The notes beneath the pieces are model-generated. The model saw only the letters and a program-made list of their open reading frames with translations, was not told where the DNA came from and searched no databases. Source: DATIYF01 sp035517775 (GTDB taxonomy: Bacteria > Acidobacteriota > Terriglobia > Terriglobales > Acidobacteriaceae). From it: 40,122 nucleotides of DNA. The position numbers and the translations under genes are program-made. This document shows positions 24,227 through 33,159 of the stretch, piece after piece (positions within the stretch are counted from its first letter, which is position 1; each line of letters starts with the position of its first letter). The DNA is taken from contig DATIYF010000131.1 in the NCBI GenBank assembly GCA_035517775.1, positions 1-40,122 on the forward strand. The letters run 5' to 3'.

Positions 24227-25078
24227 CTAAGACCCTGCGCCCGCCAGCTTCCGCTCTTGCAGATATCGGCCGATCGCGTCCTGCCACGAAGGCATTTGAA
24301 TGCCGAAGGCCTGCAGGCTTCGCGGCGACAGAACAGAATATTTGGGCCTCTCCGCCCCTCGAACAAATTTGTCGCTCGTAGTTGGACGAACCTCTGTGGC
24401 CATACCGGCCTGGCTGAGAATTTCGCGGGCAAATTCGAACCAGGTGCAATCGCCACGGTTGGTCACGTGAATGATTCCGCGGGCTTCCGCGCGGCAGAGC
24501 TCGATGATGGCCCGGGCGAGATCCACCGCATAAGTTGGCGAGCCGCGCTGATCGTTTACCACGTCAATCTGCGATTCAGTGGCGGCGCGTTTCAGAATCG
24601 CCTCGGGAAACGACCGGCCGCCCACTCCGAAGAGCCAGGAAGTGCGCGCGATGCACGCTTCCGGCAGAATGCCCATGATCTGCTCTTCGGCCTGCGCCTT
24701 CGACTCTCCATAGACGCTGCGCGGCGCGCGGGCATCGCCGGTCTCGTACGGCGCGGTTTTGCTTCCGTCGAAAACATAGTCGCTGCTCAGAAAGAGAAGG
24801 CGCGCGCCCTGCTGCCGCGCAGCCTCCGCGACCTTGACCGCACCACGGCAGTTGACCTGCATGCAGAGTTCGCGCTTCGACTCGCAGCCATCCACGTTGG
24901 TGTAGGCCGCCGCCAGCACAATCCAATCGGGCCTGGCGGCAACAACGGCGGCGGCCACCTGCCGCGTATCGCGGATGTCAGCGTTCTTCGAGCCCAAGGC
25001 GGTGATTTCGTCTCCCTTCCACTCGTGCAGAAGAGCTCGACCCAGCAACCCGGTAGCGCCGAAGATGGTGACTCGCAT
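24227..25078 (-). CDS. rfbD: dTDP-4-dehydrorhamnose reductase
   Basis: A 283-residue short-chain dehydrogenase of the extended RmlD type. It carries out the last step of dTDP-L-rhamnose synthesis, reducing dTDP-4-dehydro-L-rhamnose with NAD(P)H. The cofactor motif GATGLLG (7-13) opens the protein. Other landmarks are YTNVDGCE (59-66), LSSDYVFDG (97-105), the catalytic Tyr123/Lys127 pair in VYGESKAQAE, and TSWLFG. rfbA, rfbB and rfbC are not in the window. Position at the end of the exopolysaccharide operon suggests rhamnose is one of the polymer sugars. Confidence 0.93.
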   Translation of the reverse strand: MRVTIFGATGLLGRALLHEWKGDEITALGSKNADIRDTRQVAAAVVAARPDWIVLAAAYTNVDGCESKRELCMQVNCRGAVKVAEAARQQGARLLFLSSDYVFDGSKTAPYETGDARAPRSVYGESKAQAEEQIMGILPEACIARTSWLFGVGGRSFPEAILKRAATESQIDVVNDQRGSPTYAVDLARAIIELCRAEARGIIHVTNRGDCTWFEFAREILSQAGMATEVRPTTSDKFVRGAERPKYSVLSPRSLQAFGIQMPSWQDAIGRYLQERKLAGAGS

Positions 25079-25181
25079 GAGCGCAGGCCAGCCGGACTGA
25101 TTGTAATGCGGGCAAGGCTCAGCGATGGGTTGCTCGGTTAAGCCTTCAAATTGCCCAGGCAGTTCTGAAGTTACGCAGCGC

Positions 25182-27602
25182 TCAGGCGGCGCGCGCGGGC
25201 GGGATCTTAGGAGCAGCTTCCTTCAAAGGCACGGAAACGTCCTGACCCATAACGCGGCAATAGAGGCGATCAAGTTCGGAGACGATCCCGGGCCAGAGAT
25301 AGCGTTCGCGCACGCGCTGGCGGCCGCGCCGGGCCGCTGCCTGGCGGATTTCGGCGCTGGAAATCAGAAAGCGCAGCCTGCGCTCGAGGTCATCTACGTC
25401 GCCGGGGCGGAAGGTGAAGCCGGCACCTTCCACCACTTCCAGGTTCTCGGCAATGCCGCTGGCCAGCACACACACTCCGGCCGCCATGGCGTCAAGAAGA
25501 GCGAGGGAAAGGCCCTCGATGTCGGAGGGCAGCACAAACAGCATGGCATTCGAAAGCAATTCTTCCAGTTCCCGGCCCGCCACCCAGCCGGGGAAAATAA
25601 TCCGCCCGCTCTGCCGGGAGTGCAATTTGCGAACGTACCGTTCAGCAGAATTCGCCCCACCGGCCAGCACCAGCTTTACGGAAGTGGCGATTCTTTCGTA
25701 GGCCGCGAGCAGCAGATGGCAATTTTTTTCCGGCGAGAGCCGGCCAAGAAAGAGAATGTAGTTGCCCGGCTCCAAACTCCAGCGAGCTAAACTCGAAGGC
25801 GCGCCGACGCCGGGAATTGTGGTTCCGTTGGGAATGTAATAAGTCTCGCCGCCGTAGTGAGAACGAAAGTATTCGCGCAACGTTTGCGAAACGACGATGG
25901 TCGCGTCAGGAAATTTCACCGCGGCCTTTTCGCCCAGGCGCAAAACCCCCGCCGCCACTTTCCCCCACTTCTTGCGCTGCCAATCAAGTCCCTGCACGCT
26001 GACCACCGAGCGCCGGCCAAATATCCGCGGCAGGAATGACGCCAGCGCCGGGCCGAGAGCGTGGAAATGCAGGATGTCGCAACCCCGGAACAGGGCGTGA
26101 ATCGTGCTCAGAAGAGTGTGAACTGGCGTCTCCAGGTGTCTGGATCGAATAGTGGGCAGCCTTACAAGCTGCATGCCATGGTGTTCTCTCACCGGCGGAG
26201 TGAAATAGCTGCGGCAGTAGACGGTGACGATGTAGCCCATTGCTGCCAGGCGCTTCCCGGCTTCCTCGTACCAGGTTTCGATGCCGCTGTATTTCGAGAT
26301 CACGCCCCGCCCGCCGATGAGCGCTACGTGCGGCTTGGCTGCCTTGGGCCGCGAGCTAGCCAACGACCTCGGCTTGCTGCGCCGCAGCCCATCGTAGAGT
26401 CGCACCAAGGCGGCGTAGTGTGGTTCGGGAGCATACCTTTGCCGCACCAGTTCACGTCCGGCCATACCCATCGCGATGGCTTGCTGGGGAGAGCGCGCCA
26501 GAAAATCAATGGCGCTGGCCAGCCCATCCACATCGCCCGCCGGGAACAGCAACCCGGTCTTGCCCGGCTGCACCAACTCGCGGCGCGACCCCAGGTCGGA
26601 GGCCACGACGGCACGTCCGAGGGCATAGGACTCCAGAATGCTCTTACCCAATGTCTCGTAGGCGCGCGAGGGGAAGACAGTAAAGAGCGAAGCCGCGATC
26701 TGCCGCTCCAACTCGGCTTTTCCCATGCGGCCGAGAAAGGAGACGTCGCTCAGGCCCAGCTTGCGCGCGACTGCTTCGAGTTGGCTGCGCTGGGGACCCT
26801 CTCCGGCAATCTGCAAATGCATCTGTGGCAGCCGCGGCATGGCGCGGAGGAGGTCCTCCACACCTTTTTCGGGCGAAAGCCGCCCGAAATAAAGAATGGG
26901 AGCATCGGCCGCCACCGGCGCCGGCGCCCGCCGCGAAACCTGCTGGAAATGCGGCAGCACGGCAATTTTCTCCGCCGGCCAGCCGTTTTCCGTGAGCTTG
27001 ACTTTCACGAACTGGCTGGGCGCGAGAAACAGGTCCACGCAGCGCTCGTAGGTTCGGAGCCAGCGGTGCAGATAGGCCTCCGCAGCCAGGAGCAGCGGCG
27101 CTCCCGGCGGTCCGTCATAGCAGCCTTCGCCAACCACGTGCCAGAAGCGCCCCTGGCGGCAGCGCTCGCAAGGCTTTCCTTGCGAAACCAGGTTGTAGCT
27201 GGGGCAAATGAGCTTGAAATCATTCAAGTGATACAAGACGGGCACGCCTTGCGCCTTCAACTCCCAAAGGATGGAAGGCGAAAGGTGGTGATAGATGTTG
27301 CGCACGTGCGCGACCTCGGGCTGAAATTCCGCGATCAAGCGGCGCAGGCGCCGCCGCGCCTCCCAGGAATAGACTGCCCGCGCCGCCAGCCGGGCCCGAG
27401 CGACGAAGCCCTGGTTCCTTTTCTTGAAATCGGCGGAGGGAAGAAAGTACCGGTCATAGCGAGTGGGGCGGCCGCGCGGGTCAGCCATGGCGAAAAGCGC
27501 CACCTCCTGCCCGTGCGCCCGCATCAGGTCCATCAGCTCGAACAGGTAGGTCTCTGTGCCGCTGAAGGCGAAGTTATATTTGTTGCAATACAGGATTCTC
27601 AT
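25182..27602 (-). CDS. bifunctional tandem GT4-family glycosyltransferase (two domains in one chain)
   Basis: An 806-residue protein made of two complete GT-B fold transferases. Domain 1 (1-~400) starts MRILYCNKYNFAFSGTETY and contains PCERCRQG with a following Cys, a Cys cluster seen in some GT4 enzymes, then the GT1-type half with ILYFGRLSPEKGVEDL and ESYALGRAVVASDLG. Domain 2 (~420-780) starts VALIGGRGVISKYSGIETWYEE and has ILFLGRLSPEKNCHLL (~613) and DIEGLSLALLDAMAAGV. Each half has its own donor-binding E-x7-E-like region. The ATG at 27602 is chosen; an upstream extension would read 48 residues that merely overlap the previous gene. It overlaps that gene by 29 bp. Likely adds two successive sugars in the cytoplasm. 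Confidence 0.88.
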   Translation of the reverse strand: MRILYCNKYNFAFSGTETYLFELMDLMRAHGQEVALFAMADPRGRPTRYDRYFLPSADFKKRNQGFVARARLAARAVYSWEARRRLRRLIAEFQPEVAHVRNIYHHLSPSILWELKAQGVPVLYHLNDFKLICPSYNLVSQGKPCERCRQGRFWHVVGEGCYDGPPGAPLLLAAEAYLHRWLRTYERCVDLFLAPSQFVKVKLTENGWPAEKIAVLPHFQQVSRRAPAPVAADAPILYFGRLSPEKGVEDLLRAMPRLPQMHLQIAGEGPQRSQLEAVARKLGLSDVSFLGRMGKAELERQIAASLFTVFPSRAYETLGKSILESYALGRAVVASDLGSRRELVQPGKTGLLFPAGDVDGLASAIDFLARSPQQAIAMGMAGRELVRQRYAPEPHYAALVRLYDGLRRSKPRSLASSRPKAAKPHVALIGGRGVISKYSGIETWYEEAGKRLAAMGYIVTVYCRSYFTPPVREHHGMQLVRLPTIRSRHLETPVHTLLSTIHALFRGCDILHFHALGPALASFLPRIFGRRSVVSVQGLDWQRKKWGKVAAGVLRLGEKAAVKFPDATIVVSQTLREYFRSHYGGETYYIPNGTTIPGVGAPSSLARWSLEPGNYILFLGRLSPEKNCHLLLAAYERIATSVKLVLAGGANSAERYVRKLHSRQSGRIIFPGWVAGRELEELLSNAMLFVLPSDIEGLSLALLDAMAAGVCVLASGIAENLEVVEGAGFTFRPGDVDDLERRLRFLISSAEIRQAAARRGRQRVRERYLWPGIVSELDRLYCRVMGQDVSVPLKEAAPKIPPARAA

Positions 27603-28818
27603 GAGGCAATTCCGCAGCCGCCCAACCCAGCAGCGCCAGGAATAATTCTGCAAAGACTGCCAGGTTTTTCTCGCGGTTGAAGTCTTCCTGCACGCGCTGC
27701 CGCGCCTGGCGCTGCACCGTTCCGAGCACGGGCCGAAGGCGGCCAATCATCTCCACCCGTGAAACCAGGCTGTTCAACGAGCCGGGGCGATAGAGAAATC
27801 CGCTGCGCCCGTCTTCGATCAGCTCCGGGATACCGGTGATTTCCGGCGCCAACACCACCCGTCCGTACGCCATGGCTTCCATGAGCACGAGCGGCAGGCC
27901 TTCGCTGCGGCTGGTGAGCACTACCAGGTCGCACAGCCGGTAATGCGCGGCCAGTTCCTGGCGCGAGAGGTGGCCCAGCAAACGGACCTCGCGTTCGAGA
28001 TCCAAACCGGGAAGCAAACTCTCCAGCGCGGCGCGCTCCGGCCCTTCCCCCGCAATCAGGCATAAGAAACGAACGCCGCGGTCTTTCAATTCGCGGCAGG
28101 CCCGAATCAGGAAGGCGTGGTCTTTGACGGGATGAAGTCTTCCCACCGCCAGCAGAATGAGTTCGTCATTTTGGTGCGCGCGTCGCTGCGCCGATTGTGC
28201 CGGCGAGGCCACTCCCAGCCGCTGCACAACAATTTTTCCCGGCTCAACCTCGGGATATCGTTCCAGGATCTGCCGGCGGTTGAACTGCGAGACAGTGAGG
28301 CAGAACCGGCATTGCCGCAGCTTGGAATCGAGATAGGGTGCGTGCAAGAGCAGGTCTGAACCGTGCAGCGTCATGCTGAAGCCCGCGCCCAGCAGTCGCG
28401 CCGCCACCATGGCGGCCCATGAGGCGCCATAACCATGGTGGGCATGAATGTGCTGGACGCCTTCAGGCTTGAGCTGTGCCGCCAGGTAGGCTCCCAGCCA
28501 GGTCTGCAGCAAGGCGCGGAGCCGCTGGCGAGGAGTTTCTTTGCCCCGGAGAAGAACCCGGCGAAGCAAATCGGCCAACTCCGGCAACCTGCTTGCCAGC
28601 AGCCCGCATGCCTGCAGCATCGGGCCTGGGCGAAGGCGGGTGAGAATGAGAGTTTCCCGGGCAAGCGGCGGTAGGCCATCATCGAGTTCAGTTCCCGGCT
28701 GACGCACACTGCAGGGGAGCACGTTCACGCCGTGCCGGCGCAACTCTCGAATTTCATCCGCCACGTACGGCTCGGATGCCGCCGGAAACTGGTTCGCGAT
28801 GTAGGCCACAGTGCGCAT
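27574..28818 (-). CDS. GT4-family glycosyltransferase
   Basis: A 414-residue GT-B retaining glycosyltransferase. The start MRTVAYIANQFPAASEPYVADEI is typical of GT4 enzymes of colanic/amylovoran-type pathways. HIHAHHGYGASWAA and MTLHGSDLLL mark the acceptor domain. ILLAVGRLHPVKDHAFLIRAC, IAGEGPERAALE and LTSRSEGLPLVLMEAMAYGRVVLAPEITGIPELI (donor domain, with the E-x7-E region) follow. I chose the ATG at 28818, seven bases after the flippase stop; a longer in-frame start at 28887 would overlap the flippase by 62 bp. Sugar and linkage cannot be predicted. It is cytoplasmic and acts on the lipid-linked repeat unit. Confidence 0.9.
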   Translation of the reverse strand: MRTVAYIANQFPAASEPYVADEIRELRRHGVNVLPCSVRQPGTELDDGLPPLARETLILTRLRPGPMLQACGLLASRLPELADLLRRVLLRGKETPRQRLRALLQTWLGAYLAAQLKPEGVQHIHAHHGYGASWAAMVAARLLGAGFSMTLHGSDLLLHAPYLDSKLRQCRFCLTVSQFNRRQILERYPEVEPGKIVVQRLGVASPAQSAQRRAHQNDELILLAVGRLHPVKDHAFLIRACRELKDRGVRFLCLIAGEGPERAALESLLPGLDLEREVRLLGHLSRQELAAHYRLCDLVVLTSRSEGLPLVLMEAMAYGRVVLAPEITGIPELIEDGRSGFLYRPGSLNSLVSRVEMIGRLRPVLGTVQRQARQRVQEDFNREKNLAVFAELFLALLGWAAAELPHENPVLQQI

Positions 28819-28825
28819 GGTTGCT

Positions 28826-30346
28826 TCAGCCTGCTCTTTTCTCGTGGCGCGGAAATGGGCGATCGCGACGGCTGGGGGTTTCTCCATAACGTGGGGTTTC
28901 GTCGCGAGAGGTTACCGGCGTAGGAACCAGAATCAGCTGCGCCCCCGCGCTCTGGAGATGAGCGGAGGATGCGAACAAGAGCGCCAGAAACACCACCAGC
29001 CACGGCAAGAGGCGGCGATAGGAAATGGCGGCGAAGTCACGCAGCCCGGCGTGAATCAAGCCATACGCGGCGCAGGCAGCAATTTCCGCCCAGCCGTAGC
29101 CGCGGATGCCGAAGCGAGGCAGCAACACAAATGCGCCCGCACCGAGCAGCCCCAGGTGCAAGGCATACGCGCGCATCACCACCCACTGCCGCCCCAGCAC
29201 GAACAACGCTGAGGCTTGCAGGTTGTACACCGAGTTCACCAGGACGCCGGCCGCAATGAAGGGATAGAGCGCCAGGCTCGGCATCCAGCGAGCACCCATC
29301 ACGTAACGAACCGCCAGCGGCCCAAGCAGCCCGAAGATGCACAACAACGGCCCCAGGCTGACGATCTGCCAGCAAAGTGCGCGTTCGAGCGCGACGCCAA
29401 ATTCCCCGCGCCGGTTCTGCAGCCGCGACAGAGTAGCAATCACCAGCCGCGCCGCCGCCCGCCGGAAGCTTCCCATAGCTTCGGCGATGCGGAGAGCAAC
29501 GGCCACGAACGCCACCGCCTCGACCCCCGCGATCCTGCCCACTACCAGCGGATTGATCAGCGAACGCAACTCCCAGGCGCGCAGCGAGGCGGTCACGCCG
29601 AAGCCATAGGCGAGCATTTCGCGCGCGAGACGTTTATCCAGACTCAATCGTGGAGCCAGGCGCGAGACGGAAAACGTGCCCGCCAGAATGAATACTTGCC
29701 ATGCCACATAGCCGCTTACCGGCGCCCACACGCCGAAGCGGCACAGAGCCGCAGCCGCCGCCAGCACCAGCCCGAGCGATTGCCCGCCCAGCTCGACGCC
29801 GGCCAGCACGGTGAAATTCAAGTCACGCTCCAGCCTGGCAGTTGGAACTCCTGCCAGCGCGGTCAGCGGGACGGTCAGCAGCAGCGCAATATACGGCCCT
29901 ACAAACTCGCCGCTGCCATACCAGCGAATGAGCAGCGGCACGAAACCGAGGCCGGCGAGAGTGAGCGTCGTGGAAATGGCGAGTATGAGCGTCGTGGCCA
30001 CGCCGTAGGAACGTTGATCAGGCGCAGCCTTCGCGCGCACCAGGTAAACATCCACGCCCATTCTTGCCAGCGCTCCGAAGAATGTGACCAGGCCCGCAGC
30101 GGTGACAAACAACCCGTAGGCGTGAGGGCCAATCCACCAGGTCATGACCAGCATGTTGCCCAGGCTGACCAGCACGCCCAGGCCGTAGCGGGCCGCGAGA
30201 AATGCCCCTCCGCGCGCCGCCTGCGAAAACAGTGCCGCGGCCGAAAGATTTCCTTCCATTGCGGCGCTCGCGGCAAAAGAGCTGCCCGAGGGGGCCGACG
30301 GGCCCGCCGCGCCCACGGCCAGGGGAGACCTAGAGAAGAACGGCAT
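28826..30346 (-). CDS. Wzx-like polysaccharide flippase (MOP/MATE superfamily)
   Basis: A 506-residue membrane protein with about 12-14 hydrophobic helices. It resembles the lipopolysaccharide biosynthesis / PST (RfbX-type) transporters that move undecaprenyl-linked repeat units across the inner membrane. Recognisable parts: ARYGLGVLVSLGNMLVMTWWIGPHAYGLF in the first helices (charges and a Gly-Pro turn), VPTARLERDLNF, and FRRAAARLVIATLSRLQNRR. A C-terminal soluble tail rich in Arg/Pro follows the last helix. The ATG at 30346 has an excellent GGAGG seven bases upstream and lies within the ligase gene, overlapping it by 17 bp, which implies translational coupling. Confidence 0.87.
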   Translation of the reverse strand: MPFFSRSPLAVGAAGPSAPSGSSFAASAAMEGNLSAAALFSQAARGGAFLAARYGLGVLVSLGNMLVMTWWIGPHAYGLFVTAAGLVTFFGALARMGVDVYLVRAKAAPDQRSYGVATTLILAISTTLTLAGLGFVPLLIRWYGSGEFVGPYIALLLTVPLTALAGVPTARLERDLNFTVLAGVELGGQSLGLVLAAAAALCRFGVWAPVSGYVAWQVFILAGTFSVSRLAPRLSLDKRLAREMLAYGFGVTASLRAWELRSLINPLVVGRIAGVEAVAFVAVALRIAEAMGSFRRAAARLVIATLSRLQNRRGEFGVALERALCWQIVSLGPLLCIFGLLGPLAVRYVMGARWMPSLALYPFIAAGVLVNSVYNLQASALFVLGRQWVVMRAYALHLGLLGAGAFVLLPRFGIRGYGWAEIAACAAYGLIHAGLRDFAAISYRRLLPWLVVFLALLFASSAHLQSAGAQLILVPTPVTSRDETPRYGETPSRRDRPFPRHEKRAG

Positions 30347-31664
30347 CGAAGCGCCTCCCCCAGCGGTTCTGGGCCTCCAGCATTCCGGCCAGCGTAAACA
30401 GCAGGCCATTCACGAACTGATAATTCATGACCACGAAACAGGCGTTCAGCAGATAGACCCCGACCATTACCGGCCACAGCGCGCGAAACCCGCGGTCAAG
30501 GAATTCGCCATCGGGAGAGACAGCGGCGGTCTTCGGCGTTCGACCAAGCGCCAGCAGCCCCAGCGCCAGCCATCCGTACAGGGCCAGGCCGGCCAGCCCG
30601 TGCTCGGCGCCGATTTCGAGGTAGGTGTTGTGGAAGTAGAAGGTATCTTCGTGAAAGTCGCTGACCCGCCGCTCCAGTTCCGGCTGCATCTGCTGCGCGC
30701 CCCAGCCCAGCCAGGGCCGCTCGCGCAGCATCTCCCAGCCTGCGCGATACACGGAAAGGCGAAACTCCACCGGACCGCGCTCTTCCAGGCGGCCGGTGAA
30801 GGAGCGACGAGCATCGCCCAAACCGCCATCCCCGAAAGTAACAACTCCCAGCCAGGCAACCGCCGCGGCCAGAGTCAGGCCAAGGCACGCGTGGCGCACC
30901 CGCCGGCTGGGGGAGAACAGCAACCACAGGAGCGAAACGGCGAACGAGAGCCAGACCGCGCGGGTCCTGGTGGCCAGCACCGCCAGCGGCAGGCCGGCGG
31001 CCAGCAGCAGCGCCGTCATCCCCCCCAGCTTGCCGCGGCGAAAGCGATCCAGCGCCAGCAGCCCCAGCAGGTTCAGGCTCACGCCATTGGCCACGGCCTG
31101 CAGGAACGGACCGCGGGCGCGGTCGGCGTGAATACCCAGGTTTTCATCGAGAATGAACGGAGGAAAAATCAGCCACTTCGGGCCGCTCAGAAAAAGCACC
31201 GCGGTCACGGTCAAATAGGCGAGCACCACCAGGGAAAAAATCTCAAACCTTCGCTGCGAAACTTCATCTCCGAATACAACACCCGCGGCGTGATACAGGA
31301 CAAACGGAGTGACCCATTTGGCAGCAAACACGCTCCAGCTGGCGCTTTCGTAGGGTTGGTGAACCAGGCTGGCGAAGGCCAGCAGCAGCAGCCCGAGCAG
31401 CGGCCAGGTCAGCGGCCCGGAGCCTATGGATTGCCGCAGCAACAGCGCGCGCAGCAGCACTACGAAAACCAGCAGCCCAAGGGCGATGCGGTCGGCCCCG
31501 TAAAACCGCAGATCGGGAGGGCGTAACAACATCGCGGTCAAGGCCGCCATGAAGAGCAACTCGGGCGCGCCGAGCAGCGCCTGCAGAGGGCGAAAAAGGG
31601 AAACCGCAAGCGCTTCCACGCCAGCGCCGCTTTTCTGACGCATAGAACGCTCGGCAGTCGCCAT
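30330..31664 (-). CDS. O-antigen ligase / Wzy-like polymerase
   Basis: A 444-residue membrane protein with about 10-12 helices and one large periplasmic loop, the layout of the O-antigen ligase/Wzy family. The loop contains FRLSVYRAGWEMLRERPWLGWGAQQM and HNTYLEIGAEHGLAGLALY, whose RPWLGWG and HNxYLE motifs are the family signature. In an exopolysaccharide locus with Wzx and Wzz it most likely polymerises the repeat units (Wzy role), though ligases share the motif. The ATG at 31664 lies two bases past the upstream stop (GTAACCATGG); an earlier in-frame start at 31811 would overlap the sugar transferase gene by 145 bp. Confidence 0.87.
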   Translation of the reverse strand: MATAERSMRQKSGAGVEALAVSLFRPLQALLGAPELLFMAALTAMLLRPPDLRFYGADRIALGLLVFVVLLRALLLRQSIGSGPLTWPLLGLLLLAFASLVHQPYESASWSVFAAKWVTPFVLYHAAGVVFGDEVSQRRFEIFSLVVLAYLTVTAVLFLSGPKWLIFPPFILDENLGIHADRARGPFLQAVANGVSLNLLGLLALDRFRRGKLGGMTALLLAAGLPLAVLATRTRAVWLSFAVSLLWLLFSPSRRVRHACLGLTLAAAVAWLGVVTFGDGGLGDARRSFTGRLEERGPVEFRLSVYRAGWEMLRERPWLGWGAQQMQPELERRVSDFHEDTFYFHNTYLEIGAEHGLAGLALYGWLALGLLALGRTPKTAAVSPDGEFLDRGFRALWPVMVGVYLLNACFVVMNYQFVNGLLFTLAGMLEAQNRWGRRFDAVLL

Positions 31665-31666
31665 GG

Positions 31667-32326
31667 TTACGTCCCGCTCCCTTGCAAAACGGTGGGCAGG
31701 GTCCGGAAGAGAATGCGCACATCGAGGCCCAGGCTCCAGCGCTCGATATATTCCGAATCGAGCGCCATGCTTCGCTGGAAAGAAGGATCGGAGCGGGCCG
31801 AAACCTGCCACAGCCCGGTCATTCCTGGGCGCACCTGCAGGCGGAGGAAGTGCTCGGCCTGATAGCGCTCCACATCGTCGAGCGGGTGTGGCCGCGGGCC
31901 CACCAGGCTCATCTCTCCGCGCACCACATTCCAGAACTGCGGGATCTCGTCCAGGCTGTAGCGCCGAAGCAATCGGCCCACGCGCGTGACCCGGGGATCG
32001 GCGGCGATTTTGAAAAATGGCCCCTTGCGCTCGTTGCGCGAGCGCAACAGCGGCTTGATCTCATCCGCGTCAGCCCGCATGGTGCGGAACTTATAGCAAG
32101 TGAAAATTCGGCCGTTTTTCCCCGCGCGCCGCGAGCGGTAAAGCGCCGGGCCCGAAGAGTCCAGGCGCACCATCAGCAGGATCGCAGCAAACAGGGGTGT
32201 GAGGGCAATCAGGGCCGCGACGGAAAGTGCGACGTCCAGCGTCCGTTTCATCGCCAGACCTGGATTCAGCACGGCGCCGCCGGAGAACCGGTTTAGGCAG
32301 GGTTTGGTTAAGACACACGAAGGCAT
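31667..32326 (-). CDS. polyprenyl-phosphate sugar-1-phosphate transferase (small PGT, WcaJ/PglC-like)
   Basis: A 219-residue monotopic phosphoglycosyl transferase that starts the repeat unit by loading a sugar-1-phosphate onto undecaprenyl phosphate. Only the catalytic core is present. It has the re-entrant helix region after MKRTLDVALSV (26-36) and the SRRAGKNGRIF and KFRTM motifs. The catalytic dyad Asp126-Glu127 lies in SLDEIPQFWNV, followed by RGEMSLVGPRP and RPGMTGLWQVSAR. This is the minimal class, lacking the four N-terminal helices of WcaJ/WbaP. Two starts are possible: 32326 with GAGG just upstream (used here), or Met26 at 32251, which starts right at the family core. Confidence 0.92.
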   Translation of the reverse strand: MPSCVLTKPCLNRFSGGAVLNPGLAMKRTLDVALSVAALIALTPLFAAILLMVRLDSSGPALYRSRRAGKNGRIFTCYKFRTMRADADEIKPLLRSRNERKGPFFKIAADPRVTRVGRLLRRYSLDEIPQFWNVVRGEMSLVGPRPHPLDDVERYQAEHFLRLQVRPGMTGLWQVSARSDPSFQRSMALDSEYIERWSLGLDVRILFRTLPTVLQGSGT

Positions 32327-32422
32327 AGTCCTCAGCTCCCCAAGGCTGGGCTTGCTAATGTGTTTGGCTGTGGGCTGCCGGCTGGAGTCTTGGCAGTCCG
32401 AGGTTACTGAATGAAAACCCGC

Positions 32423-33157
32423 TCACAACCTGCGGTAAAGCCTTTCCGGAATCGGGAAGCGGCGCTCGCTGAGCACGCTCCCCAGCAGGCGGACATTGGC
32501 CGCGAACAACATCTCTTTCGCGCCCTGCGCCGCCGCCCGCCGCGTCCGCTGCGCCTCTACCACCAGCGCCACTCCGTCGCTCAGCCGCCCGAGCAGCGCG
32601 ACCTCGCTGGAAACAGCGGCCGCGGGAGCATGCAGCACGGTGTAGTCGAACTCGAAATGAAGTTCCATCAGCCGCCGCTCCAGCCAGGCGGCGGAAAAAT
32701 CATGCCCCTCGCCGCCCAGCACCGCGAGCGGCGCCAGCCAGAGTCTTCCCCCTACGTGCTGGCAGAGTCCATGCAGCACCCCAAATTCCAGGCCCTCCGG
32801 CTCCGGCCGCCGGCTCTTACGGCCGAACACCTGCTCGAGCTCGGGTTTCTGCGCATTGGCCTCCACCACGCAGACGCTGCCTGAAACCTGGCAGGCCAGG
32901 GCCTTGCCCACATCCATGCAAATTTCGGCCACATAGGTTTTCGCGTCCACCGCGCTGAAGACCACGTGGCGCGCGGGTTTGGGCCAGCCCGGAACGAACA
33001 CCTGCCGCACCAGCCGCAAAATCTGCTCGTCGGCGAAACGCTCCGCGTTCCACTCGCGCGCCTTCGGTTCGGCCTCGGCCTCGGGAAGCGGAGCCGGCGG
33101 AAGCTCATACGGCCCGGGCTCGACCGCCGGAGGCAACAGATTGATGCGTGTGCTCAT
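32423..33157 (-). CDS. BY-kinase/CpsD-like protein with lost Walker motifs (pseudo-kinase)
   Basis: A 244-residue protein collinear with the CpsD/Wzc cytoplasmic tyrosine-kinase domain, but with all nucleotide-binding motifs changed. The Walker A region reads FSAVDAKTYV (67-76), without the Gly-rich GxGKS/T. Walker A' reads VVEANAQKP (97-105) where the family has a D-x-D-x-R-x-P pattern. Walker B reads YTVLHAPA (172-179), with His replacing the conserved Asp. The final helix has a single Tyr (LYRRL) where BY-kinases carry a Tyr cluster. The fold-level pattern (FDYTVLHAP, SDGVALVVEAQRT) is kept, so this is a homologue, not noise. It probably cannot phosphorylate; it may still bind Wzz. ATG at 33157, with AGGGA nine bases before. 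Confidence 0.78.
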   Translation of the reverse strand: MSTRINLLPPAVEPGPYELPPAPLPEAEAEPKAREWNAERFADEQILRLVRQVFVPGWPKPARHVVFSAVDAKTYVAEICMDVGKALACQVSGSVCVVEANAQKPELEQVFGRKSRRPEPEGLEFGVLHGLCQHVGGRLWLAPLAVLGGEGHDFSAAWLERRLMELHFEFDYTVLHAPAAAVSSEVALLGRLSDGVALVVEAQRTRRAAAQGAKEMLFAANVRLLGSVLSERRFPIPERLYRRL

Positions 33158-33159
33158 GG

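Noticed and set aside
24291..24310. Palindrome GGCATTTGAATGCC inside rfbD resembling the heptamer element
   Set aside because: It is within conserved coding sequence and lacks the tandem heptamer pattern; taken as chance.
26061..27680. 539-codon plus-strand frame opposite the double glycosyltransferase
   Set aside because: Antisense shadow; the minus-strand frame carries both GT4 signatures.
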